From Clytia hemisphaerica (taxonomy: Eukaryota; Cnidaria; Hydrozoa; Leptothecata; Clytiidae), in NCBI GenBank assembly GCA_902728285.1, contig CACVBU010000739.1, forward strand, positions 109,116 to 173,115: a DNA stretch of 64,000 bases. Reading direction: 5' to 3'. How positions within the stretch are numbered: position 1 is the stretch's first letter; each line of letters begins with the position of its first letter. The notes beneath the pieces were generated by a model, which saw only the letters and a program-made list of their open reading frames with translations, searched no databases and had not been told where the DNA came from. The position numbers were made by a program, and so were the translations under genes. Shown here one piece after another: positions 34,655-46,453 of this stretch.

Positions 34655-37156
34655 AAACCCCTGGATTATGGCCAAAAGACTGGACTTTCTAAAGTTAAAG
34701 TTTCGCTATTTTTCAATACATTCCCAGTATTTTCTACTTAAAAAAAACCCTATGAATTTATCTCAACTTTATTTGAAAAAATCTCACAACCTTTTAACTT
34801 TCCATTACAGGGTTCCAACCACTCTGGAAAGATTTTCCCTGACTTTTTGCTACCTTAAGGGAAGAAATTCGCAGAATTTAATTTTGCAGTTCAGGGTTTG
34901 AAAATGGAAATTTAATTTTGCTGTCAATAGGATTTTGCCGTAAATTTACATACTTTAATTTAAATACTGATACATTTTACTATTAAAAAGAGTAACATAC
35001 CACAAAAATTGTGATTATGTTGGAGGCAATTGCTGAAACCACCCTTGAATTCAGTGTACTATCTTTCCGTTTGACTTCTTTGGAAATTATTTCCATGTGG
35101 AATGCCATTAATTCGGAAACAAGTTGATGGTTGTGGCATGCCCAAGTTATGAGGAACCCCTGTAAGTCAAGAAAAAAAGAAAACATACCGGTATGCATTT
35201 TAATCAGCTAAGCCATATCAAAAGTACAAAAAGATACTAATGAAAAAGCTGTGTTATTTATTTATCATTTTATTTGAAAATTTTGAGACGAGAGGAATGT
35301 AATGCTAATGAAATACATGTGAGAGAGGCTGTGAATAGCGAATGACTCTGAATAATGGAGTTTCTTTTTTTGAAGGATATAATTTCTTTTAAGAAATTTT
35401 TAAGGTCACTATACCTTGTTTTCTAAAGCAAAATCTGGCAATTCGATATCAATGACATTCTTCTCCTCTTCTGTCAAGGCATCGCTACGCCCTCTGAATG
35501 TGACCATTCGTGTTTTCAGTCTGTATAAAAAAATATTAAAATTTCTATGAAGCAGTAAAATTGACTGGCAGATCGACCCTCCTCCAAAAGGTAGGGTTTG
35601 GTACCACAAACCAACAAGATTAGCCTCATATACTTTAAAATTGATTGCTTCTTTATGGAAAAATAATTAGACTATAGTATAGTATAGCCATATATTTAAA
35701 ATTTTAGACAATGTCATTATATATAAAGTACCGCTCGTGTGGTTCTGTGTCATTGCTTGTAACAAAGACACATGCTTCAGGGTGCATCAATCCTCTTGTC
35801 ACTGATCCACAAGCAAATCCATCATGGGTCTGTTGGAGGTTGCTGGCAATGATGGGGGATGTTATCTTGAGTTCGTTGATAAGAACAACCAGGTTCGTTT
35901 TGGACAGAACTTCAAGCTGTTTATTACTAAAAAATAAATTGTTTAAACATCAACACTTGATCTTTGAGCAAAAAATCATTAAAAAAAACATAGAGATAAT
36001 TAGAGTTAATTTTAATTTCTCAGGAGCATTGAATATTATATTGTCTAATTTAATTTGAGACATTTTGGAGAGTGAAATTTTGGCAAGTTGATGGCATTTT
36101 CACTAAAATTAGGGAAAAAATGGCAAATCGAAATTTTCTAAAATTAATCCACGCTCAACTTTTGAAAAACATGAAAGCAAAAAATATTACATGGTTACAA
36201 ACTTAATGTTGTCTTCCCATTTCCCTTCTTTTTGCAAAAATTTATCCACAGTTAATTTTCTGAAATGGCGATTCTAAAAAATATCAACATATTTCTTAAA
36301 TTGCGGTAAAATTTCTACTCCAATTAAAGTAACATCCATCAACGGGCAAATTGTTTTAAAAAGAAGTGAAATTAATAAAAACCATTCTGTTTACTTTGAA
36401 GTTCCAGATCCAAAGCCATCTCCTCCAGCCATCACCAAAGGGTGATTTGTGTTTTCCATTCCTAACCCGCTGGCAATGATACTCATGATTGAAGATTTAC
36501 CAATAGATTGTCCTTGGCTACTTAGTGCTGTATATTTTGATTCAGCTGTAATAAAGATTAAAAGTTGTGGTGGAGTCAGATAGGACAAATAAACACTTGA
36601 AGTTTGCAAAAATATCTTTTCAACTGATATGCATGACTTTTTGTGCACTTTTTATAATTTTGGTGTACTTTTTATATATTTTTGCGAATATACTTTTTTT
36701 TGTGTGTTTTTTCTTTTTAGAAACCGAGTATTGAGAAATAATATTTGTCAGAAGGAGTAAGAATAAGTAATATGGAAATCATGGCTGTATGGGGTTTTGA
36801 AATACAGAAATATTAGGCTACTTTTCTTGGCACATCTGGTATTTTGGACTGTAAACAATCTCAAATGCTAAATTTATTGTAACAATATTTGGTGAAACTA
36901 CTAACAAGCTGGTAATATTGGTCCATTCATGGGCTTGCGTAGTCTGGTCAAAATAAACCCAACACACTGAATGACAACCATATTATTGATTTTGAAATCC
37001 TTAGTGTGAAGTAGAAATCTGTAAAAAAATAACGGAATATTGTATTAGGGTGAACTTCTAATATTTTTGAAATAAATTAATGATTAACAACCCTTTTCAT
37101 ATCTTGTAAAGTAACGGAAGAATCGAATCACAATTGATTGATTGTGTTCAATTCAT

Positions 37157-37290
37157 AGTGCGGAAAGGGGTCTGATCCCTCCTTGCTACCCCCCCCCTTT
37201 TTTAGTGAAAATCTCTGATCCTCCCTTCTTCATCTTTTTGGAAGCTGTCATCCCCCCCCTTAAGAAAGGGGGGGGTCCGAACTATGCAAT
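37157..37290. mobile_element. Possible short MITE with C/G-run interior
   Basis: CATAGTGCGGAAAGGGG at the left and, in reverse, CATAGTTCGGACCCCCCCC at the right give 11 matched bases. Inside, C-runs and CCCCCCTTAAGAAAGGGGGG form a hairpin. The short arms make it uncertain. Confidence 0.35.
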
Positions 37291-38084
37291 TTCTTTCAAT
37301 AGATTTGATTGTTGACTCTGTTCAATTGTCATTGTCTGGCAATGGGAAAGAGTTTTAAAATAATGTATAAAATGTAATGTAGAGATTCAACATTCTCAAT
37401 TGAAATAATCAATTATTTAATCATAGTCAAATGTGCGCACCGCACTGGGCTCAACTTCAGATTTTCCAAGGCTCCAAAAAGCAAAAATTTTGAAAAATAA
37501 AAGAAAACCCCCCAGAATTTCACCCAAGGAACAAGTGTGCAAAATTTCAGCCAAATCGAACAATTTTTGAAGCGTGCAGTCTGCCCTAAAGTTTTCGGAC
37601 GGACATACATTCTCAGATTATAGCTCATCAACTGATGAGAATATGCTCAATAATTCCCTGCTATCATTCAAACAGAATCCTTACCTTGAAAAAAACATAT
37701 TGGAAGAAGCCAACATCATCAATCAATTTGCTATTCAATGATAGAGAGTAGGGTTCAATATCATCAGCCAGAATATATTCAATATTCAGACTGGGCACCA
37801 GTCTACCATCTTTGATTTGAATCTGTAAAAAGATAAAATTGTTGTTTTATGTGACTGAGGAGAGCACAGAGGAAAACTTCTGGATTTTTAAAATGTTGCT
37901 TTGCAGTCACCCACCAAAACCTGTTTATCGACAAGAAATTTTATCGAAATCTTAAGAGAGTAATTTTATTTTATTTTTTCCAACCCGACCGGACCACCTC
38001 CAAAATATTTTTTTTCTCTATTTTCTATGTGGTTGAGTTGCAGGATGCTGAAAAGCCTATTTTCACAACTATAAACACCAAGTT

Positions 38085-38262
38085 AGTGTCCCGTCAACAC
38101 CTTGGACTGACTACCCAATTCCCCTCACATGGCATGGGTTGACCCGTGCGAGGGTTTGCTCACTTGCCAAGTGAGCTGTCGTGAGTGGGAATTGAACCTT
38201 GATCTCCTGTACAGGAATCAAGGTTGATGACAACTGTACCATGGCACCCTGTCAGTTCAGCC
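38085..38262 (-). mobile_element. tRNA-derived SINE, family 2
   Basis: On the minus strand GGGTGCCATGGTACAGTTG resembles an A-box region and AGGTTCAATTCCCAC a B box, with a GTACAGGAGATCAAG stem before it. The body has CTCACTTGGCAAGTGAG. It differs from the SINE at 39019. It lies between exons 3 and 4 of the 14-exon gene. Confidence 0.5.
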
Positions 38263-39018
38263 AGTTGAAGGCAAACCAACATTTTCCAACCATATAATGT
38301 AAACCCCTTTTGAATCCTGCCAACTCAAATAAACTGTGAATTGCAAATTCAACTTACATCATTGGATAAGACCACAGTGTTGCCAATAACGCCCAAATAA
38401 CTTGCATATTTGAATACTCTACCGAATACTGGATCCACCTTCTTGTAAGTATTGGAAATACTGTGAAAGTATTTCACTGGAAACAAATGACTCCACATGG
38501 ATGATCATTGCCTCATCATACAACTTCACTTTAGACCAAAATACATTTCTTTATCCAAAATCTTGGAATTTGAATTTGGCTCGCCTAAAACAAAAAGAAT
38601 ATTAAAAGTTTCTTAAATCTTGAATTTTCCACAGCTTTCTAAAAAAAGAATCATTAGATACTTATCACAGGGACTATATTAATTTTGATTTTGAAAAATT
38701 GGGTTGATTTTTATGGGAAACAAACTTTTGCACCTTTTCACATAGTTTAAGCCTATTAAGACCCCTGGACCAGAATTTTTTACATCATTGTTGGGTGACA
38801 TGTGACTTACTGTCAAACAGTGATACATTGCACTTCACTGCCATACTTTGCACTGTGTATTTTACTGAATAGCGATATGTACATTTCAAAAACAAAAGTG
38901 AATTTTTGTTATGTTTGGATTTGTAATTGATCACACGTTTCAATCTGTAAAAATGAGATTCAATCTGATGACAGAAAGTTTATGAGGAAAACAAAGGAAA
39001 TGAGGTGAGTGCAAAGTA

Positions 39019-39470
39019 TGGCAGAGACAGTGGCCAAGTGGTAGAGCTCACCTCCCGTTTGCAAGGTTGTGGGTTCAACTCCCAGCCAGGTCAGACCAAA
39101 GACTTGAAAACTGGTACTCCTTGTTGTCCTGCTTTGCACTCAGCATTAAAGGATAGACTTGCAGTTAAAGAGGCAGCCATGTTGAATAATTATGTACTCA
39201 TTCATAAAAACAATGATACAGCCATGCATAATTACTGTATCGTGCATATTTTAAAAATTATGCACGGCTGTATCATTGTTTTTATGCTGGAGTACATAAT
39301 TATTCAACATGGCTGCCTCTTTAAAAAAAGGTCTATTAGAGCGAGGAGAAGTGGAGAAATCCACGGAAAGGAGTGGCGCCCTCCCCTACCTTTGGGTAGA
39401 CAACTATCGAAAAGGGTCGCCCTCGACTGCGGTCACAAAACTTACTTTTTACTTATGGCAGAGAAGTGCA
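39019..39470 (+). mobile_element. tRNA-derived SINE, family 1, interrupted by a hairpin MITE
   Basis: The head has an A box TGGCCAAGTGGTAGAGC (from 39031) and a B box GGGTTCAACTCCCAG (from 39071). The body resumes after the insertion with GTGGCGCCCTCCCCTACCTT, GGGTAGACAACTATCGAAAA and GACTGCGGTC. The copy at 46155 (minus) shares head and body with no insertion. Pol III-type promoter boxes drive such elements. Confidence 0.7.
39169..39320. mobile_element. 152-bp hairpin MITE inside the SINE, TTAA duplication
   Basis: AGAGGCAGCCATGTTGAATA on the left repeats exactly in reverse on the right, and pairing continues through ATTATGTACTC and CAGCCATGCATAAT inward. TTAA stands at both edges (39165-39168 and 39321-39324). 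A TTAA duplication suits piggyBac or Kolobok mobilisation. The whole element could fold as one hairpin. Confidence 0.75.
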
Positions 39471-39527
39471 ATGTATCACTGTTTGACAGTACTGATGTAA
39501 ACAAGTGATACTTATGATAGACCTACC

Positions 39528-39572
39528 TGGTTATCAAACTGACAATAATTAAACATTAAACATTTTCAATGT
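39528..39572. repeat. Exact 45-bp direct repeat, left member
   Basis: Starts TGGTTATCAAACTGACAATA and ends CATTTTCAATGT. It is identical to 40335-40379, 807 bases downstream in the same orientation. A related phrase TTATGCTTATG follows both a short way on. Confidence 0.85.
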
Positions 39573-39737
39573 TAAAGGACATTATGCTTATGAAAAGTGT
39601 TTCTTATAAATGATGATGCAAAAGTTGGGTTTATTCATAATCAAACATTTTATAACTCCACATACAAGAGTAAAATATCATGTAAATCAAACCATCTGAA
39701 TCGAAAAACTGGTTTTTTATTGGTGTGCTTAGTATAT

Positions 39738-39888
39738 GTAATCACATGATAACGAGTGCAATTCAAGAATAATTGCACGAGTTATTCTTTTTGTTATTAA
39801 TTTTAATTATTTAATTATTAATTCGAAAATTCGAAACAAAAAAGTCACGAGTGCAATTTTCGAATTGTACGAGTTATTATGTGATTAC
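39738..39888. mobile_element. MITE with GTAATCACAT ends and internal palindromes
   Basis: GTAATCACATGATAACGAGT at the left and, in reverse, GTAATCACATAATAACTCGT at the right, then GTRCAATTCG on both. The interior repeats ACGAGTGCAATT and AATTGCACGAG. Non-coding; target duplication unclear. Confidence 0.6.
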
Positions 39889-40334
39889 GAGCTAATCGCA
39901 CAATGACTTTCACTACTTTTTCCCAGTTAGGAAAGTAAATTACAGAAATTACACTGAGAGTTTTATATTTTTCTCTTCTCTCTGTGTCTTTCTTTTTTTG
40001 TTTTGTTTCTCACAAAATAAATTTCGAATGCAATTAAAACGTTCGATGCAAAAAAATGCAAGAAAAAACATTAAAATCAATTTGTAAACATTGGCGCGCT
40101 TGAAGAGTGTGATTAACGATTAATTGCTCTCTACAGGATGCAAATAACGATTAATTGCTCTCTTTGAGGGCGTGCCAAATAAGAAAAAATAACCCATCGT
40201 GCGATTATAAAAAAAAATCAAATTAGGGTCAGTTTCTTATAAAAAACACTTCAAGTGACCCAATGTTCCAAACCGAAACTCAAAGCCTTTCTTGAAATTC
40301 AATTTCATGACTAAATCATAACAACCAATCATAA

Positions 40335-40379
40335 TGGTTATCAAACTGACAATAATTAAACATTAAACATTTTCAATGT
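40335..40379. repeat. Exact 45-bp direct repeat, right member
   Basis: Identical to 39528-39572. Together they bracket a segment with a MITE (39738-39888) and a doubled word TAACGATTAATTGCTCTCT (about 40111 and 40147). They could be the scars of a segmental duplication or the ends of an insertion. Confidence 0.85.
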
Positions 40380-41494
40380 CACAGTAATAATGAGCAATCA
40401 AGTTAAGAAATGCTCTTATTATGCTTATGTAAAGTGCATAATTTTTTTGAATTACGGGAAAGGTGTATTCTAATCGTTTCATTGCGTTCGCTTAAATTTG
40501 ATTAATTTGGAATTATTTGAAATGATAAAATATGCAACAAAATGGAATAAAACTACTAAAAATACCTTGTTATTAATTGACCGGAAATCACATTTAATGA
40601 CGTTAGAATGCAGATCAGTTGAACTTCTACACCAGCTTCAATGATACCCACTTTTCTTAGGGCAAAACTAAAAATTTTGGCCATCTGCCTTTTCTTTTGT
40701 CCATTCCAATATGTTATGCCTTTCTGATTTACAAATTCTTGGTCATTAGATCCCTAAAAAGAGAGGTTGAGGTGTGAAAATCTAATATCAAAGGCTTTTA
40801 ATTTGACTTAACTGACACCAAAATAATTTTTGAAATATTATAAAATACACCTAGCTGTGTGCAATATCATAACATGCTCTAATGCTAACCCTCATGTTCT
40901 AAATTTGACATGAGCTGAATGTCACGTTTGGTTTTTAAATAAATTTTTCATAATAAAGCCTTTGCATATAATACAATTTTGATCTATACTTAAAAAAAAA
41001 TTAAATTACACGATTTTTTTTTTATAAGAATGGTGTAAATCCATTTCATCATGGATATTCTTAACCTTTTGGTCGAAATCATCATATAACATTCTTAAAA
41101 TATTCTTAAGGTTAATTTTTAGATTTTACCAGTCATAATAGTCTCAAAATCATCGGAAAGTAATGTAGAAATAGAAGACTTTTTTATGTGTATGCATAAA
41201 AAACAAAAGAATAAGTACAATGTAGTACAAGCTAATCCACAAGTAAAAGGTGTGGAAAGGAACAGCTAAATCAGCTAGTAGAGAAGGTTTTAGATGCATT
41301 TGAAAATATTTTTGAAAAAAAAATAAAATTTTTATGATGGCAATATTCTTACGATATTCTTAGTTTTTTGGCTATTTTCATATTATGGACATTCTTATAA
41401 AGTGCATTCTGCAAAAAAGACTGCAGTTAAATGTGTAAAAACTTACATAGTCACTTAGAAAACTTTCATTGCAATCAACATTCCCATTTGCCAT

Positions 41495-41989
41495 GATAGT
41501 GGTAAGGTTGAGTTTCAGCGGTTAGAGCTAATATATGTAAGTGCTGAAAATATGTCTTATATAAAACCGTGCTTTCGTCCACTGTCCACCAAGTTTTTCA
41601 CAGAAAGAATTCAGCAAATGCAAATTATTGTAAATAATTTATAATGGTGCTCACACACACCGTGAATACTTTAAAATTTTCCGAAAACAGCTAGTGTGAC
41701 CATTACAACAAATTTCCCGCGTTTTTAAAACTCTGATAAAAATCTCTACTTCACTCATCTTTCGTTAATAGTAAAGACCAACCAATGTTCAATCATTCTA
41801 GCAATAAAATCAAATTATTACTATCGATAAAATAATAAATAGCACTAAAACAGATTAAATTATAAAAAAGATCACATAAAATTCACATTGTTATCCACAT
41901 GTTCCAAAAAGATAGATCTATAATCCTGAAATTGTACAAGAATTACCTTTTATCAGTGTAAAACCTTCGCGGTCGTTTCAACAGTGGCA
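41495..41989. promoter_or_regulatory. Shared upstream region of two divergent element genes
   Basis: About 500 bases separate the minus-strand start ATG at 41494 and the plus-strand transposase frame that becomes visible near 42000. It contains TATAAAAC-like words near 41556 (TTATATAAAACCG) and AT-rich tracts. I cannot assign promoters; the position alone suggests a bidirectional one. Confidence 0.25.
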
Positions 41990-44900
41990 AAGAAAAAACA
42001 TGACACACGTGAGTCTGTGAGTGTTGGCTAAACCAAATGCTGATAAAATCTACTTGGATAAAGACAATCAAAAAATGTATCGACTTGGCACAGACTCTTG
42101 ATGCCGTCGTTTTACAGCTGGACCCAAAACAAATATGGCACGATGTTGATGATGTATACTCATTTTTTGTCCCACCTGTCCTGGTATGGGATCCTGTTTC
42201 CAACACAAAGAAAAAACATCCAATCATATGCCCTGAACATGGCTGTGAAATATTTTCAACAAATCAATGGACCAACTCAGACACTGATAACTCACGACAC
42301 CCACGAAAGCTTGTCGATTCTACTGGCGGAATGCTGTTGGTTGGCAGAGTTTACAAATGTTTTACAGGAAACCACTTTTTACGTACAACATCGAACAGCA
42401 TTATACAACAGTGGTGATCTTTCCCACAAAACAGCTTTCAAAAGTGAGTTTGTAGACACATTACATCAGTATGTTATGAATGGGTTTTCATTTTCTGAAA
42501 TTGTGAATTTATTGAAAGAGCCAAGTAAAAAATGATTAGCCATCCAAATTCAAAAATACAAACAGGAATGCTTTGTCCACGGAAAAACCCCCGGTATTGG
42601 AAAAATTAAAGAAATTTCTACACTTTGGATGAAACTTTTACCTAAACGGGACTTCCTTGAAGATCTATTTGAAGCTGGTTTCGAAAAAATAAAGAAAATT
42701 TGATCAAAGAAATGTCAGCATTACCAGCATCCATTGTGACTATTGACCATACTTTTAAGGTAAACTTTATTATAACACTTTCCAACAACTTTTATGTGGA
42801 AATACAAAATATTCCGTTGCGTCTAAAAATCTTCTTAAAATTGATGTAAAATTGATGAAAAATTCCGACAATTTTCCGAGTCGTCCGACTAGGAATTTTT
42901 GTCTGCAAGTTAGTCGGTGTGCGGCGGCTGCGAACAAAACATATTTTTGATTGTCACCTTAGTTTTATCTTGTGAAGGGCCTGGTTGGGGAAAATGATTT
43001 TTTTATGGTTAGCTAGCTCGTTTATTAGGTAGACGTCCAACCAAAAAAAGAAGTATTAATGATTTCGCCTCTTTTGGTTGAGTGCTGTGGAGGGAGAGTA
43101 GGCTAATGCATGTGCTAATGCTAGCAAGCACTTCAGATGAGAATCCTCCCTGCCCCCCCCTCATTGAGTGAAGTTTTCTTGAATTCAACTGAATGCTATT
43201 TTTTTATGAAGATAATCTGACTGTCCAGACACTGTTTGTATACCTACACATTTTTTATAAGCAACTCTATTCTATACAAAGTGTATGCAAAAGAGAAGGG
43301 GTTTTTTTAAGCTTGCAAAATGTTTTTCACATAAAAACTATATTTTTGTGCCTCTTTTGAAAAGGAGAATCTGGTGGAGTACTTCAGGAAAAAAAGAATT
43401 TTTAAGCGAACCGTTCATTTTAAGGTACATTAGGAAGGATATTTAGTAGAGATAATCAACATATAGGAAACTTTAATTTTCTTCCTTTCTTAATTTATTA
43501 AAGAATTCTTACTTTGACAAACTAGCTGCTTTACTTGTCTATTTGCTCAAATTGGAGAGTAACACAATGTATATATCTGAAACATAATTTTTGATTTTTT
43601 TAAAACTAATTTTTACCAGGTTACAACAAATGTTGGCATGTTTCGAAGTGGTGACGAGAAGCATTGGGTCAAACTCTACAATTCGTTATTCATTGCATTG
43701 AATGAGAAAAAACAAGTTCTCACTTGGCATTTTACTCAAGGCGAAAAGTTTGAATTTGTTAGAGATGTTCTTACAAAACTCAAAGAGAGAGATAATATAG
43801 TTGTCATTATGTTTCTGGTGGATAACTGCTGTAAGTTGGAGTTACCGTTAAAAGATGTGTTTGGGGATAAGATATTGGTGAAATTAGACCCATTTCATGC
43901 TATTCAAAGAATTACAAGCACCATTAGAAAGAAACACCCATTTCACAAAGAATTATGTAATGATTTAAGAAATTTGCTCCGGGATTATTTGGATCTTCCA
44001 TCAAAGACTAGAACCAAAGCACCCGCATCTTAGGAAATAATCTTGGAGCGGCTAGTCAAAATTGTTGCTCGATGGGAATCATTGGAATATCTTTTGGAAC
44101 ACCGCTCACTCATCACAGTGGAAACACGAGAAGCAATTTGGAATTTAAGGAAGCATATTCAAAAAAGGGTGCCTCTCTGACATCCCTGCCGGCTGCTCAA
44201 CTGGTGCTAATGAAAACTTACACAGGTAATTATAATTCGTACTAGGATTTTATGCATAGAAAAATCTTTTGCGTTGTGGAATTATCCCTTTGTTCGTTCA
44301 TTCGTTACCACCTCTTCTCGAAATTGGCTCATTATTTTTTCTGAATTTTCTGCACAAAGATAGGTACCCTAAAATCCAAAATTCTTAGGCTATTGTTTCC
44401 AAAATGAGGTTATTTAAGGATTCGTTGCAACTGGTTGCAGTCAAAATATTGAATTTTTTTAATTTTTTGTATTTGATTAGGCTAGCATCACAGGTAAAAG
44501 ATGCTCAAAGAAATTTTCTTTGAAAGTTTTTTCCGGCTCAGAAATGGAATTTTTATCTACTTTATTGCATGAAAATTTTGTGGGCATTTTAATTTTGCGG
44601 TTTTTTTGCCTAAAATTGCATTTTGTGGTGATTTAATTTTGCGGTATCCAAGAAAAAAAGTGTATTTTGCTGTGTTTTTTGAAAAATTACTCAAATTTCG
44701 CGATTTTTAGCTAAAACTTGCATTTCGCGGTTGAGCTCAAAATACATTTTTCGCGGCATTTTAATTTCACGGTTTTTCTGACTAGACCGCGAAACTGCAA
44801 AATTTTCATGCAATAAAGTACTCTATAGAATTCTTTTGCTGAGCAGTAAAAGAGAATTCTTTTGCTGGAAAATGATTTTCCAACGTGTGTAGAAAGTTTA

Positions 44901-45745
44901 TGTCATTTCAGAGTTAATGCCATTTTTGCATGTTTTCGCTGAATTTATTTTTGGCGTTGCCTAAAGTCTTCTGATTCTTAGCTGCATCTGCTCTTAAGTG
45001 TAAAGATTTGTTGAAATGGAAAACACCAGACTATAGTTATGATTCTCACTTTTCATTTTGTAGGTATCTGAACAAACTCGTGAAGGGCCAAACAATGGGA
45101 CCAGAACTGGCAGAAGCGGTTTTTACCGTTTTTTTCAACAGATGGAACGCAAAGCGTGAATCCGAAAATGATGGTGATAAAAGCGATCTAAGCGATACAG
45201 ATGATTTTGGGGATCAGCCAAAGACCACTGAAAAATTTGGCTTTGAAGGTTCAGCGGCTCAGAGTCTTTCAAGTTCCAATATCAACCATGAAGGTAAATG
45301 GACCGAATCTAAATCAACACCAGGCTTTCACAAACTGGTCAAAAGGATCACAACCTTTCGTTTATTGTAGGCTTGAAACCCTTGTGCCTCCTACCTGATG
45401 AATGTCGTCAGCCGATCTGATCTTACCGTTCTTTTGAAAGCATGTGGGCAACAGGATAACAACCGTAATAATGCAAATTCTTTTGGCTAATCGGTTACAG
45501 GCAATGGGGGGAATTTGCATGATTTATTGGCACACAAAATCATTAAATTACTCACCTATTCGAGCTACAGTTCTGTTGTCAACCGTTTACAAGCTAAAGG
45601 TATCACTCAGGTGTCTAGTACCAAATCCATTTCTGAAAATCTTGGTGCAGCCTGTGGTGGCGATCTAAAGCGGGCTGCGGATTATTTGGGTATCACTTTG
45701 ATCCTGTTTACAGACTTATCTGATGTATTGTATATTTTCGATTGA
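41990..45745 (+). pseudogene. DDE-type transposase of unassigned superfamily, three exons, damaged
   Basis: Exon 1 has a zinc-binding-like front part (FVPPVLVWDPVS, HPIICPEHGCE, RHPRKLVDSTGGMLLVGRVY, then HRTALYNSGDLSHKTAFKSE in a shifted frame) and ends SIVTIDHTFK (donor AAG/GTAAAC near 42761). Exon 2 starts at 43620 (VTTNVGMFRSGDEKHW) with NIVVIMFLVDNCCK, VKLDPFHAIQRI and, near its end, GCLSDIPAGC followed by GANENLHR. Exon 3 starts at about 45064 (YLNKLVKGQTMGPELAEAVF). D in DHTF, D in VDN and E in NENLH would be the D-D-E triad; this is inference from spacing and conservation. The C-terminus (45480-45745) has NLHDLLAHKIIKLL and ADYLGITLILFTDLS. Damage: TGA near 42532, TAG at 44031, TAA near 45490, a slip at an A run at 44161. 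Phase is kept across both introns. I could not place it in a named superfamily. Confidence 0.62.
44558..44820. mobile_element. Mariner-type MITE in the transposase intron
   Basis: TACTTTATTGCATGAAAATT then TTG at both ends in inverted orientation (23 bases identical). TA sits at each edge. The interior is full of TTTTGCGGT, TTCGCGG and CCGCGAAA words. 263 bp, non-coding, in the intron before exon 3. Confidence 0.8.
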
Positions 45746-46154
45746 GAAGAAATTCTTCATTATTGCGTTTCTCTATCAGATTGATAACACTTTTCGATGT
45801 TTTTGTTTCGATGCATAGATGAGAAAATGCATACTGGTTTAAGCTATGAATGGTCTGAAACAACATTTTTGCAACAAAAAGTAATAATTGGGGCGAATTT
45901 CTCGACCTTCAACTATCTTCAAGCTGTAAACGTGTCGAATTTTCGAAACTTTGACTGAAAAGTCAAAGACACAGTTTTGTGGAGGATTGGGAGAGACACA
46001 AGAGACTTTTTACAAAAATCCCTCGTTACCTGGTTTAATCAAAGACATTGAATTTCCCTCGTTTTGTTATGGAAAATATTCTTCACAAGTATTAAAAAGA
46101 ATTTCAAGTTTTTATGCATACATTGATAAAAAGAACTGTTTGGTTTTCATAGTA
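45746..46154. other. 3' flank of the transposase gene
   Basis: No supported gene. CTTTGACTGAAAAGTCAAAG at about 45949-45968 is a small perfect palindrome that might form a hairpin or mark an element edge. Confidence 0.35.
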
Positions 46155-46415
46155 GTAAGTAAGTCTGCGACCGCAGTCGGAAGCGACCCGAAGGCTCCTC
46201 TTTCGATAGCTATCTACCCGAAGGTAGGGGAGGGCGCCACTCTTTCTCCCTGGATTGCTCCACTTACCCTTGATCCTTCTCTTAGTTGCTGAGCATTCAA
46301 GCAGAGAGGCATCAAGTACCATTTTGGGAATCTTTGGTATGACCCGGCTGGGGGTTGAACCCACAACCTTGCGAACCGTAGCCGGAAGCTCTACCACTGT
46401 ACTACGGTCGCTACG
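46155..46415 (-). mobile_element. tRNA-derived SINE, family 1, uninterrupted copy
   Basis: On the minus strand: AGTACAGTGGTAGAGC (A box), GGGTTCAACCCCCAGCCGGG (B box), then the body GTGGCGCCCTCCCCTACCTT, CGGGTAGATAGCTATCGAAA and GACTGCGGTCGC. It matches the SINE at 39019 at head and body. Its 5' end abuts a (CTACGTA)n run. Confidence 0.75.
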
Positions 46416-46453
46416 TACTACGTACTACGTACTACGGTACTACGTACTACGGT
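46408..46453. repeat. CTACGTA heptamer microsatellite
   Basis: CTACGTACTACGTACTACGT and continuation, slightly broken by CGGTACTACG. It lies at the 5' edge of the SINE. Confidence 0.8.

Larger units (their letters stand above)
30988..41494 (-). pseudogene. Fourteen-exon gene with P-loop-ATPase-like features, unidentified, damaged
   Basis: Minus-strand exons with GT/AG borders: 41494-41447 (starts MANGNVDCNESFLSDY), 40753-40566, 38584-38358, 37822-37685, 36545-36395, 35926-35732, 35520-35415, 35159-35001, 34397-34251, 34092-33988, 33372-33270, 33050-32994, 31886-31774, 31038-30988 (ends SGLIQL, stop). Phase is kept at 11 of 13 joints I traced. Exon 5 has QSIGKSSIMSIIASGLGM, a P-loop-like GKS followed by a helix. 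Exon 6 has TNLVVLINELK, where a Walker B would lie, and ACVFVTSNDTEP, like the TSN sensor of SF3/AAA+ ATPases. Exon 7 has RMVTFRGRSD and exon 8 GFLITWACHNHQL. Damage: TAA in exon 3, a frameshift in exon 3, a one-base slip between exons 4 and 5, TAA in exon 9, TGA in exon 10. About 600 codons. Several MITEs and a SINE lie in its introns. I cannot name the family. Confidence 0.6.

Noticed and set aside
37195-37275. Another poly-G-family element
   Set aside because: It has C and G runs but lacks the CCCGGG end and the CACT/TACT continuation; it fits a different short inverted-repeat element.
39019-39100. A functional tRNA gene
   Set aside because: A and B boxes are present but stems are imperfect and a shared SINE body follows, with a second copy elsewhere.
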